Below are positions 1 to 5,782 of a stretch of 6,519 nt of DNA, piece by piece. The notes beneath the pieces are model-generated. The model was not told where the DNA came from. It ran no database searches and saw only the letters and a list, made by a program, of their open reading frames with translations. The position numbers and the translations under genes are program-made. Location: positions 1 through 6,519 of the forward strand of contig CALFEM010000475.1 in NCBI GenBank assembly GCA_937950105.1, in the 5' to 3' direction. Positions within the stretch are counted from its first letter, which is position 1, and each line of letters begins with the position of its first letter. The stretch is from an uncultured Alphaproteobacteria bacterium. Its GTDB lineage: Bacteria; Pseudomonadota; Alphaproteobacteria; Rhizobiales; Hyphomicrobiaceae.

Positions 1-483
1 TACGCGGTCGCGATAGGCGCGCCAGCGATCGCCGAAGCGGGCTTCGAGATGGCGTTCCTCCGGCAGGATGGCGAGCCAGGTCACGAGAATCAGGAACACC
101 GGCACGAGGATCGCGAACCAGACGTTCTTGGTCAGTTCGGCGAGGCCGAGCAACACCAGCGCGTCGCCGATGTAGATGGGATTGCGGCGGAAGCGGAACG
201 GACCGTCGGTAACGAGATCGCTGACGCCCTTGTTCGGCAGAACGGTGGTCTGATGACGCCACAGCGTCATCGCCGCCCAGATGATCAGCGCAACGCCGAC
301 GATGCCGAGGCCGAGGCCGATCAGCCGCGCCGCATGATCGTCGACGCCCGGCCAGGCGAGCGGGTACGTCCGCTTCAGAACGAGACCGGCGAGAACCGCC
401 GCGGCCAGCAGCAGCGGCGGCCACGGCACCGAGCTGGGCCGTGCGGAATGATCCGCTGCACCGTCTCCGTCCGTCTGCTGCAT
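1..483 (-). CDS. ICMT/PEMT-like membrane methyltransferase, 3' end cut by window edge
   Basis: The frame reads 161 codons from an ATG at 483 to the window edge without a stop. It probably lacks only the last few residues, since it ends in the usual family tail (FGDRWRAYRDRV). Family membership is read from motifs typical of isoprenylcysteine carboxyl methyltransferase / phospholipid methyltransferase proteins: GPFRFRRNPIYIG (residues 94-106), then EER (142-144) and FGDRWRAY (150-157), which together form the SAM and active-site region in the known members. Hydrophobic segments lie at about 22-37, 51-75, 103-117 and 121-140, so it is an inner-membrane protein. Such proteins methylate small or lipid-like substrates; the substrate here cannot be told. 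Bacterial members are often annotated only as isoprenylcysteine carboxyl methyltransferase family protein. The Shine-Dalgarno is weak (GGGACGGG upstream of AACACG). It is divergent from the soluble methyltransferase starting at 639, with about 155 bp between. Confidence 0.85.
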   Translation of the reverse strand, partial: MQQTDGDGAADHSARPSSVPWPPLLLAAAVLAGLVLKRTYPLAWPGVDDHAARLIGLGLGIVGVALIIWAAMTLWRHQTTVLPNKGVSDLVTDGPFRFRRNPIYIGDALVLLGLAELTKNVWFAILVPVFLILVTWLAILPEERHLEARFGDRWRAYRDRV

Positions 484-638
484 CGTGTTGCCCGTCCCGT
501 TTCGATTCCGTGATGCTTATCATAGCACACGCGGCAGGATGCCTTGCCGCCGCCAGCGTGTATGGTGGGCGGCGTGGACCAGGCCATGGCCCGCCGATGA
601 GCAACGAGACGACCGAGGCAGCAACGGGAGGCGATCCA
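484..638. promoter_or_regulatory. divergent intergenic region between two methyltransferase genes
   Basis: This 155-bp gap must hold the promoters of both divergent genes. It contains a comparatively AT-rich patch around 511-525 with overlapping short inverted repeats (TGAT-GCTT-ATCA and TGCT-TATCAT-AGCA), and a perfect 10-bp palindrome GGCCATGGCC at 582-591. None is a recognised operator. I could not pick convincing -35/-10 boxes on either strand. Confidence 0.35.
626..631 (+). promoter_or_regulatory. Shine-Dalgarno GGGAGG fixing the methyltransferase start at 639
   Basis: GGGAGG lies 7 nt before the ATG at 639. The alternative in-frame ATG at 597 and the ATG at 441 have no such site. This decides the start used for the next gene. 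Confidence 0.7.
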
Positions 639-1307
639 ATGGAGACCTCCGGTGAACGGGTCGCGGCCGGGCATGCGATCTATACGCCAGCCTCGCTGCG
701 GTTCTACGACTTCGTCGTGCACGGGCTGTCGAACCGCTTCCTGTGGCGCTGCCCGACGCACGAACTGCAGCAGCTCTACGACCGCAACCTGTCGGCGCGC
801 CATGTCGACATCGGCGTCGGTACCGGCATGTTCCTGGCGCGGGCGCAGTGGCCAGTCGCCAACCCCGAGATCGCGCTGGTCGACCTCAATCCGCATTGTC
901 TCGAACGCGCCGCCCGCCGCATTGCGCCGCTGGTGCCGCAGCGGGTCGTCGCCAATGTGCTGGAGCAGTTTCCGGCGTCGCTCGGCAGTAGCTTCACATC
1001 GGCCGGCCTCATGTACCTGCTGCATTGCGTGCCGGGCACGATCCCCGAAAAGGCTGCCGTGTTCGATCACCTGAGGCCGCATCTGGCGCCGGGCGCGCGG
1101 GTGTTCGGGGCGACCATCGTGCAAGGCGAAGCACCGCGCAATCGGGCCGCGCGCAAGCTGATGGACATCTACAACGCGCAAGGCGTGTTCTCGAATACGC
1201 AGGATCGCGCCGAGGATCTGGCGGCTGCTCTGGCGTCGCGGTTCGAGCGGGCCAATGTGCGGCTGATCGGCTGCGTTGCGCTGTTCGAGGCGCAGCTCGC
1301 CGGGTGA
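639..1307 (+). CDS. class I SAM-dependent methyltransferase
   Basis: A 222-aa soluble protein, the usual size for a single-domain class I methyltransferase. The glycine-rich SAM loop is at residues 56-63 (VDIGVGTG), and the acidic residue expected to hold the SAM ribose is D82 in LVDLNP. The N-terminal stretch (YTPASLRFYDFVVHGLSNRFLWRCPT, about 15-40) resembles a bacterial subfamily I recall in proteobacteria and actinobacteria, annotated only as class I methyltransferases. The substrate is unknown. The start at 639 is chosen for its strong ribosome binding site; the frame is open upstream to 441, but the extra residues look non-coding and would overlap the divergent gene. It converges with the low-complexity protein gene, leaving 58 bp between their stops. 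Catalysis of methyl transfer is inferred from the fold motifs only. Confidence 0.85.
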   Translation: METSGERVAAGHAIYTPASLRFYDFVVHGLSNRFLWRCPTHELQQLYDRNLSARHVDIGVGTGMFLARAQWPVANPEIALVDLNPHCLERAARRIAPLVPQRVVANVLEQFPASLGSSFTSAGLMYLLHCVPGTIPEKAAVFDHLRPHLAPGARVFGATIVQGEAPRNRAARKLMDIYNAQGVFSNTQDRAEDLAAALASRFERANVRLIGCVALFEAQLAG

Positions 1308-1335
1308 CGACCAATCCTGCGGGCCTAGCCTGAGC

Positions 1336-1379
1336 GACGCGGCGCGCGCGTCCTTCGTGCCGCGGTCAGCCGTTCTTTT
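1336..1379 (+). terminator. candidate terminator between convergent genes
   Basis: GACGCGGC at 1336-1343 can pair with GCCGCGGTC at 1359-1367 (one bulged base, loop of about 15 nt). On the plus strand this is followed by TTCTTTT at 1373-1379, overlapping the last codons of the convergent gene. The loop is long and the T-run is interrupted, so this is tentative. Confidence 0.3.
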
Positions 1380-2994
1380 CCGGCTTGACCAGCCGCGGCG
1401 TCGGCGCTCCCGCCGGTTTCGCCAGTTCGTCGGCGAGATCGTAGTGCGGGCAATTGCGCTGTTTCAGCAGGTCGTTCATCGCGGCGAGGCGGGCGACGTC
1501 CTGCTGACGCTGGCCGGCACTGTCGGAGCCGTGCGACGAGCCGCCGAACACCGGCACCACCGCCGATTGCAGCCCTTGCGCGAACCCGGACGAGCCGCGG
1601 CTCGGACCGCCGCCGCGCAGTTCGAGGATGCGCACTTGCATGCGGCCCGTCATGCGCTTGCAGCTGAGCGCCTGTTCCTCGGCGGTGAGGATGCCGGCGC
1701 TGGCCGCAGCGCCCGGCGGCGAGAGGCTCGAGCCTTTCGGCTTGGCGGACGCCGGCGGCGGCTCGCTGGTGGCGGGCTTCGCTTTCGGTTTGGCGTTGCC
1801 GTCGGTCGCGGCTGCGCCGTTGGCGGCCGGGGACTTCACGGTCGGGCCCCAGCCGGTGGCGGGGCCGGGCGCCGCAGCTCGCGCGGCTCCCGCAGTGGTA
1901 GTGGCGGTGGCCGCCTCGGGCTTCTTCTTCGGCTTCTTCGGTTTGGTGATCGTCGCCGCAGCGCCAGTGCTGGCGGTCGCGGGCTTCTCAACGGTGGCCG
2001 CCGATGTGGCGGCCTTGGCGGCGGAAGAGGTTGCGGGCGGCAAGCCCCGGTCTTTGGCGGGTTTGCCGGACACGGACCCTGCCGCGGCCCCTGCCGCGGG
2101 GAGCTTCGCCGGTACGCCGGCCGTGGCCCCGGCGGCGGGCTTCGCGACCGACGTTGCCGCGGGGACTGGCGGCTTGCCGGTGGTCGCGGTGGGCACGGGG
2201 TCGCGTGGTGCGCCGGCGGTGGCCGGCTTGACGGGGGCGACCATTGCGGGAGCAGGCTTGGCCGGTACGGCGGCAGCCGGCTTGGCGGCTGGAACTGTGC
2301 CTTGCGGGGCTGGCGAGGTTTTGGCGGCGCCCGCGGATGTCGTGGGGGCGGCTGGCTTGGCCGCCGCAGGAGCAGTCGGCGCAGGGGCAGCGGTCGGGGC
2401 GGCGGTCTTGTTGGACGCCGGCGCGGCCGGGCTGGTTGTGGCGGCGGGCTTGGGCGGTGGCGTTGCGGTCGTCGCGGCAGGGGCGGCCGGTTTTGCACCG
2501 GCTCCCGTTATCGCTGGCGGCTGCGATGGCGGGGCGGTTCCGGCGGTGGCTGCCTGCGGCGCGCGCGGAACAGCTGTTCCGGCCGGCGGGGACACCACGA
2601 TCTTGCCCGGCGTGGCCGGGGGGCCGGCGCCTTCGGGTGCGGCGGACTTGGCGGCGGTTGCCGGTGCGCTGGCAGGCGCGCTCGGCGCAAGCTTCACCGG
2701 TGCGGAGGCGGCCGGCGCGGCGGCGGCAGGTGGGCTCGTGGCGGCCTTTACCGGTGCAGCGACGGCCGGAGCGCTACCCTTGGCCGCAGGAGCGGCGGCT
2801 TTCGCTGCCGACGGATCGGCGGGCTTGGCCGTCGTGCTGTCGGCTGCGGTTGTGGCCGGTTTCATCGGCGGGCCGCTTTGCGCTGACGCCGCACCGCTGC
2901 CGGCGCCCAAGGCAAGCGCGAGAACGAGCGCCCGCACCCACACCCGTTTCGGCAAGGTGGACAGGCAGGCTGATGCCGATCGGCTTTTGATCAT
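1366..2994 (-). CDS. secreted Ala/Pro/Lys-rich low-complexity protein with small C-terminal two-cysteine domain
   Basis: I do not recognise a named family. From the ATG at 2994 the protein is 542 aa. Residues 1-38 look like a Sec signal peptide: basic n-region with KR at 16-17, hydrophobic core about 18-30, AxA site ASA before Q39. Residues 39 to about 434 are almost entirely A, P, K, T, S, G and V, like a flexible wall- or periplasm-spanning linker (compare the TonB Pro/Lys region), with a basic cluster KPKKPKKK near 351. Residues 435-525 form a normal-composition domain with SCKRMTGRMQVRILELR (Cys445) and RNCPHYDLADEL (Cys515); the two cysteines could form a disulfide after export. I recall similar tails in hypothetical proteins of Hyphomicrobiales but cannot confirm it. 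In-frame ATGs at 3006 and 3042 are also possible starts; none has a strong ribosome binding site. The frame is open to 3435, but that part is not protein-like. Confidence 0.75.
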   Translation of the reverse strand: MIKSRSASACLSTLPKRVWVRALVLALALGAGSGAASAQSGPPMKPATTAADSTTAKPADPSAAKAAAPAAKGSAPAVAAPVKAATSPPAAAAPAASAPVKLAPSAPASAPATAAKSAAPEGAGPPATPGKIVVSPPAGTAVPRAPQAATAGTAPPSQPPAITGAGAKPAAPAATTATPPPKPAATTSPAAPASNKTAAPTAAPAPTAPAAAKPAAPTTSAGAAKTSPAPQGTVPAAKPAAAVPAKPAPAMVAPVKPATAGAPRDPVPTATTGKPPVPAATSVAKPAAGATAGVPAKLPAAGAAAGSVSGKPAKDRGLPPATSSAAKAATSAATVEKPATASTGAAATITKPKKPKKKPEAATATTTAGAARAAAPGPATGWGPTVKSPAANGAAATDGNAKPKAKPATSEPPPASAKPKGSSLSPPGAAASAGILTAEEQALSCKRMTGRMQVRILELRGGGPSRGSSGFAQGLQSAVVPVFGGSSHGSDSAGQRQQDVARLAAMNDLLKQRNCPHYDLADELAKPAGAPTPRLVKPEKNG

Positions 2995-3486
2995 CTCGTG
3001 GTCCATATCGTGGCCCGGCAGAAAGCGGATACGCGAGCACATTATCCCGTCGCCGCGAGTCTCGCCATGTCGCCACCCGGCGGAGATCCGCGCTTCACCG
3101 AGGATATTGCGGTCCGGCTCGGGCAAAACTGAGATGGCGGGCGGCGAAGCCCCTGCAGGGCGCGCGTGCGGGCATCTGCTCGCTTGACGCTGCGGGTGAC
3201 GAGGATCATAACCCGCGCCATGAAACGGTGCGCGCAGCAAGACGCCGTCAACCTTCGTTGCGGCATTATTATTCCGGGCTAGTCCTCGTCGGCTGGCGCG
3301 CGCCTCTCTCCATGTCTTCACCGGATAGGAAGCAGCACCGCCAGCCCAGGGTGCGATCACGTGCGATCTTGCCGTGAGCGTTGCCAGGGAACGGGCCCGC
3401 GCAGCGTTGACCGTGACGCGCGGCGCCGGGTGCAACCGTCGTCAGCGCCGGATAGCGTGCGCGAATAGGGGAAGGCGAAGACTGAG
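2995..3486. other. gene-free divergent region upstream of cysS and the secreted protein
   Basis: About 490 bp separate the divergent starts at 2994 (minus) and 3487 (plus). Open frames here (for example 3042-3266 minus) have no recognisable protein features. The stretch contains a perfect palindrome CCCTGCAGGG at 3151-3160, an inverted repeat GCGGGT/ACCCGC at 3192-3197 and 3211-3216, and a comparatively AT-rich patch near 3262-3275. It presumably holds promoters for both directions. No tRNA, T-box or other riboswitch that I could recognise is present, although cysS genes in Firmicutes can carry a T-box leader. Confidence 0.5.
3184..3212 (+). promoter_or_regulatory. candidate sigma-70 type promoter toward cysS
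   Basis: TTGACG at 3184-3189 and CATAAC at 3207-3212 are separated by 17 bp. This matches the housekeeping consensus at 5 of 6 and 4 of 6 positions. The -10 box overlaps the right arm region of the GCGGGT/ACCCGC inverted repeat. It would give a leader of roughly 270 nt before cysS. A second TTGACC at 3407-3412 lacks a good -10 partner. Confidence 0.3.
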
Positions 3487-4908
3487 ATGGCACTGCAGCT
3501 CTACAACACGTTGACGCGCAAGAAGGAGCCGTTCGCGCCGCTCGATCCGGCGAACGTGCGCATGTACGTGTGCGGGCCGACCGTCTACGACTACGCCCAC
3601 ATCGGCAATGCGCGCCCCGTCATCGTGTTCGACGTGCTGTACCGGCTGCTGCGCCATGTCTACGGCGCGGATCACGTCACCTACGCTCGCAACATCACGG
3701 ACGTCGACGACAAGATCAACGCGCGTGCCGCCCGCGACTTTCCCGAACTGCCACTGAACGAGGCGATCCGCTGCGTCACCGAGGCGACGACCGCGCAGTT
3801 CCACAAGGACATCGCCGCGCTCGGCGTGCTGCCACCGGACGTCGAGCCGCGCGCCACCGGCCACATCGACGAGATGAAGGCGATGATCGAGGTGCTGGTC
3901 TCGAAGGGCCACGCCTACGTCGAGCAGGACCACGTGCTCTTTTCGGTGCCGAGCATGGCGGCGTACGGGAAGCTCTCCGGCCGCAGCCTCGAGGAGATGG
4001 AGGCGGGCGCGCGCGTCGAGGTGGCGCCCTACAAGCGCGACGCCATGGACTTCGTGCTGTGGAAGCCGTCGAAGGCGGGCGAACCCGGCTGGCCGAGCCC
4101 GTGCGGCATTGCCGTGTCGGGACGTCCCGGCTGGCACATCGAATGCTCGGCGATGAGCGAGAAGCATCTGGGGCCGGTGTTCGACATCCACGGCGGCGGC
4201 ATCGATCTCGTGTTTCCGCATCACGAGAACGAGGTGGCGCAATCGTGCTGCGCGCACGGCACGCCGCGCATGGCGCAGGTATGGATGCACAACGGCTTCC
4301 TGCAGGTCGAAGGCGAGAAGATGTCGAAGTCGCTCGGCAACTTCATCACGATTCATGAGTTGCTGGAAACCGACAGGTTCGGCGGGCGCAAGTGGCATGG
4401 CCGCGTGGTGCGGCTGGCCATGCTGGGCACGCACTATCGCCAGCCGATCGATTGGACGGTCGAGCGGCTGACGCAGGCGCGCTCCACGCTGCTCGACATC
4501 GCCGGCATGCTGCACGGCGTTGCGGCGGAAGGTGAGCCGAACGTCGAGGTCGTCGAGGCGCTGTGCGACGATCTCAACACGCCGAGCGCGCTGTCGATCG
4601 TCTACGGGCTCATCAAGTCGGCGAAACGCAATCCCGAAAACGCCGGCGCGCTCAAGGCGACGCTGCAGTTCATGGGCGTCTACGGCGACGAGAGCGCCGC
4701 CGATCTCGACGTCGGCAACGTGGCGCGTGAGGTCGATGCAGGCGAGATCGACCGCGCGATCGCGGCGCGTTTGGCGGCGCGCAAGGCCAAGGACTTCAAG
4801 GAGAGCGACCGAATCCGCGACGAACTCGCGGCGATGGGCATCCAGCTCAAGGATTCCAAGAACCCCGCGACCGGCGAGATCGAGACGACGTGGGAGGTGA
4901 AGCGATGA
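3487..4908 (+). CDS. cysS: cysteinyl-tRNA synthetase
   Basis: The cytoplasmic class I aminoacyl-tRNA synthetase that attaches cysteine to tRNA-Cys using ATP. It is 473 aa, close to the E. coli enzyme (461 aa), so it is complete. The Rossmann-fold signature HIGN is at residues 38-41 and KMSKS at 278-282. The zinc site that selects cysteine is visible as C29 ([11 protein letters not shown]), C220 (WHIECSAMS), H245 and E249 (FPHHENE). The C-terminal anticodon-binding part includes the [20 protein letters not shown] helix typical of CysS. The start [16 protein letters not shown] is the normal N-terminus of the family; purine-rich AGGGGAAGG at 3467-3475 is the likely ribosome binding site, somewhat far upstream. 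It is the first gene of the operon, and its TGA overlaps an ATG (ATGA, 4905-4908). The [12 protein letters not shown] wording fits alphaproteobacterial CysS as I recall it. Confidence 0.98.
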   Translation: MALQLYNTLTRKKEPFAPLDPANVRMYVCGPTVYDYAHIGNARPVIVFDVLYRLLRHVYGADHVTYARNITDVDDKINARAARDFPELPLNEAIRCVTEATTAQFHKDIAALGVLPPDVEPRATGHIDEMKAMIEVLVSKGHAYVEQDHVLFSVPSMAAYGKLSGRSLEEMEAGARVEVAPYKRDAMDFVLWKPSKAGEPGWPSPCGIAVSGRPGWHIECSAMSEKHLGPVFDIHGGGIDLVFPHHENEVAQSCCAHGTPRMAQVWMHNGFLQVEGEKMSKSLGNFITIHELLETDRFGGRKWHGRVVRLAMLGTHYRQPIDWTVERLTQARSTLLDIAGMLHGVAAEGEPNVEVVEALCDDLNTPSALSIVYGLIKSAKRNPENAGALKATLQFMGVYGDESAADLDVGNVAREVDAGEIDRAIAARLAARKAKDFKESDRIRDELAAMGIQLKDSKNPATGEIETTWEVKR

Positions 4909-4928
4909 CGCTTGCCGCCCCCTCGACC

Positions 4929-5045
4929 GTCACCCCGGCCTTGGGCCGGGGCTCAGTCACGCATCTTTGGAATTCGACGATGGCCGGGCGGCGGGCCGTT
5001 CGCGTGAACGCGACTTGCGTGGGTCCCGGCCTTCGCCGGGATGAC
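4929..5045. repeat. 117-bp intergenic palindromic element with terminal inverted repeats
   Basis: The left end GTCACCCCGGC (4929-4939) and right end GCCGGGATGAC (5035-5045) are inverted repeats matching at 10 of 11 positions. Inside are three hairpins: CCCCGGCC-TTG-GGCCGGGG (4933-4951), TCGCGT-GA-ACGCGA (5000-5013) and TCCCGGC-CTTC-GCCGGGA (5024-5041). The outer pairing appears to continue loosely beyond the ends (CCCCCTCG near 4917 against CGAGGGG near 5053). The sequence GTCATCCCGGCGAAGGCCGGG read on the minus strand is, from memory, a very common extragenic repeat core in Alphaproteobacteria. It encodes nothing recognisable and is probably a non-autonomous MITE- or REP-like element. GACGCTTG occurs on both sides (4907-4914, 5061-5068), which could be a target duplication or coincidence. 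Confidence 0.75.
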
Positions 5046-5084
5046 GTTGGTGCGAGGGGCGACGCTTGTTTTCGGTCGGGGCGT

Positions 5085-5089
5085 GGAGG
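5085..5089 (+). promoter_or_regulatory. Shine-Dalgarno GGAGG for the GNAT gene
   Basis: GGAGG ends 6 nt before the ATG at 5096. It decides that start over the in-frame ATG at 5066, which has no such site and would add ten residues of non-conserved sequence. Confidence 0.75.
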
Positions 5090-5095
5090 CGCGCC

Positions 5096-5620
5096 ATGAG
5101 TGACTTCCCGATGCGGCCGTTCTTGCTGGCCGATACGCCGCGCCTGCAGGACCTCTATGCGCAGTCGATCGAGGAACTGACCGCCGACGACTACGACGAG
5201 GACCAGCGCATCGCCTGGATCGAGCGCGCCGCCGACGCAGAGGCGTTCGCCGCGCGGCTGTCGAAGGCACTCACCATTCTCGTCGAGGTCGAGGGTGATA
5301 TCCTCGGCTTCGCCAGCCTCAAGGAAACCGCCGACAAGGCGCGGCGCGACATCGATATGCTTTACGTGCATCCGTTCGCCGCCGGGCAGGGCGTCGGCTC
5401 GGCGCTGGTCGATGCCATGGAAAAGCTGGCGCGGGCGCGCGGCGCGGAAAGCCTCGGTGTCGAGGCGAGCGACACGGCCCACGAGTTCTTCGAGCGGCGC
5501 GGCTTTCAGGGCGTGCGCCGCAACACCATTCCGGCCGGCGACGTCTGGCTGACCAACACGACCATGATCAAGCCGCTGGTGGCGAAGCCGGCCGGCAGCC
5601 CGAGCGAGACCAGGCCATGA
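5096..5620 (+). CDS. YafP-like GNAT family N-acetyltransferase
   Basis: A 174-aa protein with a single GNAT fold, which transfers acetyl from acetyl-CoA to an amine-bearing substrate in the cytoplasm. The acetyl-CoA pyrophosphate loop is seen as AAGQGVGSAL, preceded by the strand IDMLYVHP. The C-terminal half (EASDTAHEFFERRGFQ, then the WLTNTTMIKPL strand) follows the same order as E. coli YafP (VDAS...FFERYGFQ...WFTNFYM), so it is best placed in that subgroup. The substrate is unknown. It sits between cysS and cimA, and I recall this order from other Hyphomicrobiales, so a link to amino-acid metabolism is possible but unproved. It begins in an ATGA overlap with the upstream bridging frame, and its own TGA overlaps another ATG (ATGA, 5617-5620), which is now the start of a truncated cimA copy. 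Confidence 0.9.
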   Translation: MSDFPMRPFLLADTPRLQDLYAQSIEELTADDYDEDQRIAWIERAADAEAFAARLSKALTILVEVEGDILGFASLKETADKARRDIDMLYVHPFAAGQGVGSALVDAMEKLARARGAESLGVEASDTAHEFFERRGFQGVRRNTIPAGDVWLTNTTMIKPLVAKPAGSPSETRP

Positions 5621-5657
5621 GCAAGGAACGTCTCTACCTCTACGACACGACGCTACG
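5614..5657 (+). repeat. direct repeat of the cimA start region, copy 1
   Basis: These 44 bases match 5739-5782 with a single difference (T at 5631, C at 5756, a silent CGT/CGC codon change). The copy encodes the first 14 residues of CimA (MSKERLYLYDTTLR), then diverges. A few more matching bases (GCGCGCAG, with a 4-base gap) follow, so the original repeat may have been longer. Confidence 0.95.
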
Positions 5658-5745
5658 CGCCCGATCGCGCGCAGCCGCCGCTCCGGCGAGCACGATCAAC
5701 TCAGGGGTGGAGCCGTCGCGCATGCAGCAGGAACCGACGCCATGA
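5617..5745 (+). pseudogene. truncated cimA 5' copy forming a 42-aa bridging frame
   Basis: The ATG at 5617 overlaps the GNAT stop. The first 14 codons are the CimA N-terminus, ending right at the catalytic arginine of the DTTLRDG motif, and D15 and the rest of the enzyme are missing. About 28 codons unrelated to CimA follow (ARSRAAAAPASTINSG...), ending in MQQEPTP and a TGA at 5743-5745 that overlaps the start of the intact cimA (ATGA, 5742-5745). It cannot be an enzyme. It may be translated as a short leader or bridge, may be the remnant of a partial tandem duplication, or may be an assembly fault. The 125-base offset between copies is not a multiple of three, so the two starts lie in different frames. 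Confidence 0.55.
5729..5733 (+). promoter_or_regulatory. Shine-Dalgarno AGGAA for cimA
   Basis: AGGAA lies 8 nt before the cimA ATG at 5742. It belongs to the DNA between the two repeat copies, not to the repeat. Copy 1 at 5617 has only a weak CAGG at a shorter distance. Confidence 0.55.
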
Positions 5746-5782
5746 GCAAGGAACGCCTCTACCTCTACGACACGACGCTACG
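5739..5782 (+). repeat. direct repeat of the cimA start region, copy 2 (in the intact gene)
   Basis: This is the second copy of the 44-bp repeat at 5614-5657, separated from it by 81 bp. It continues into a full CimA reading frame, so it is the functional start. Confidence 0.95.

Larger units (their letters stand above)
4905..5099 (+). other. 64-codon bridging open frame between cysS and GNAT gene (doubtful gene)
   Basis: The ATG at 4905 overlaps the cysS stop (ATGA), and the frame runs open to a TGA at 5097-5099 that overlaps the GNAT start (ATGA, 5096-5099). Most of it (4929-5045) is the palindromic repeat, so the predicted peptide ([16 protein letters not shown]...) is repeat-derived and not protein-like. 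There is no independent ribosome binding site beyond possible coupling to cysS. It may be translated simply as a bridge that carries ribosomes from cysS to the acetyltransferase, or the whole arrangement may be chance in GC-rich DNA. Confidence 0.25.

Noticed and set aside
49..513. 154-codon plus-strand open frame
   Set aside because: It lies opposite the membrane methyltransferase, whose minus-strand frame has clear family motifs and hydrophobic segments; this frame's product is charged and patternless.
441..638. N-terminal extension of the class I methyltransferase from ATG 441 or 597
   Set aside because: It has no ribosome binding site at either ATG, would overlap the divergent gene from 441, and the extra residues look non-coding; 639 has GGGAGG at 7 nt.
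375..1181. 268-codon minus-strand open frame
   Set aside because: It is antisense to the class I methyltransferase, which carries the SAM motif and a good ribosome binding site; the minus reading has no recognisable features.
1276..2886. 536-codon plus-strand Gly/Arg-rich open frame
   Set aside because: It mirrors the low-complexity minus-strand gene and overlaps the end of the methyltransferase; it has no signal peptide or domain.
1628..3187. 519-codon plus-strand Ala/Gly-rich open frame
   Set aside because: It is the third-position shadow of the Ala/Pro codons on the minus strand; the minus reading has the coherent signal peptide and C-terminal domain.
3042..3266. 74-codon minus-strand frame in the divergent region
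   Set aside because: It has Arg-rich, patternless content and no ribosome binding site, as expected by chance in GC-rich DNA.
3442..4515. 357-codon minus-strand frame
   Set aside because: It is antisense to cysS, whose motifs (HIGN, KMSKS, zinc ligands) are certain.
4929..5045. CRISPR repeat or factor-independent terminator
   Set aside because: The hairpins are not repeated at regular spacing, and none is followed by a T-run; the terminal inverted repeats fit an extragenic palindromic element better.
5066..5095. Upstream start of the GNAT gene at ATG 5066
   Set aside because: It lacks a ribosome binding site; GGAGG is correctly placed for 5096, and the extra ten residues are not part of the GNAT fold.
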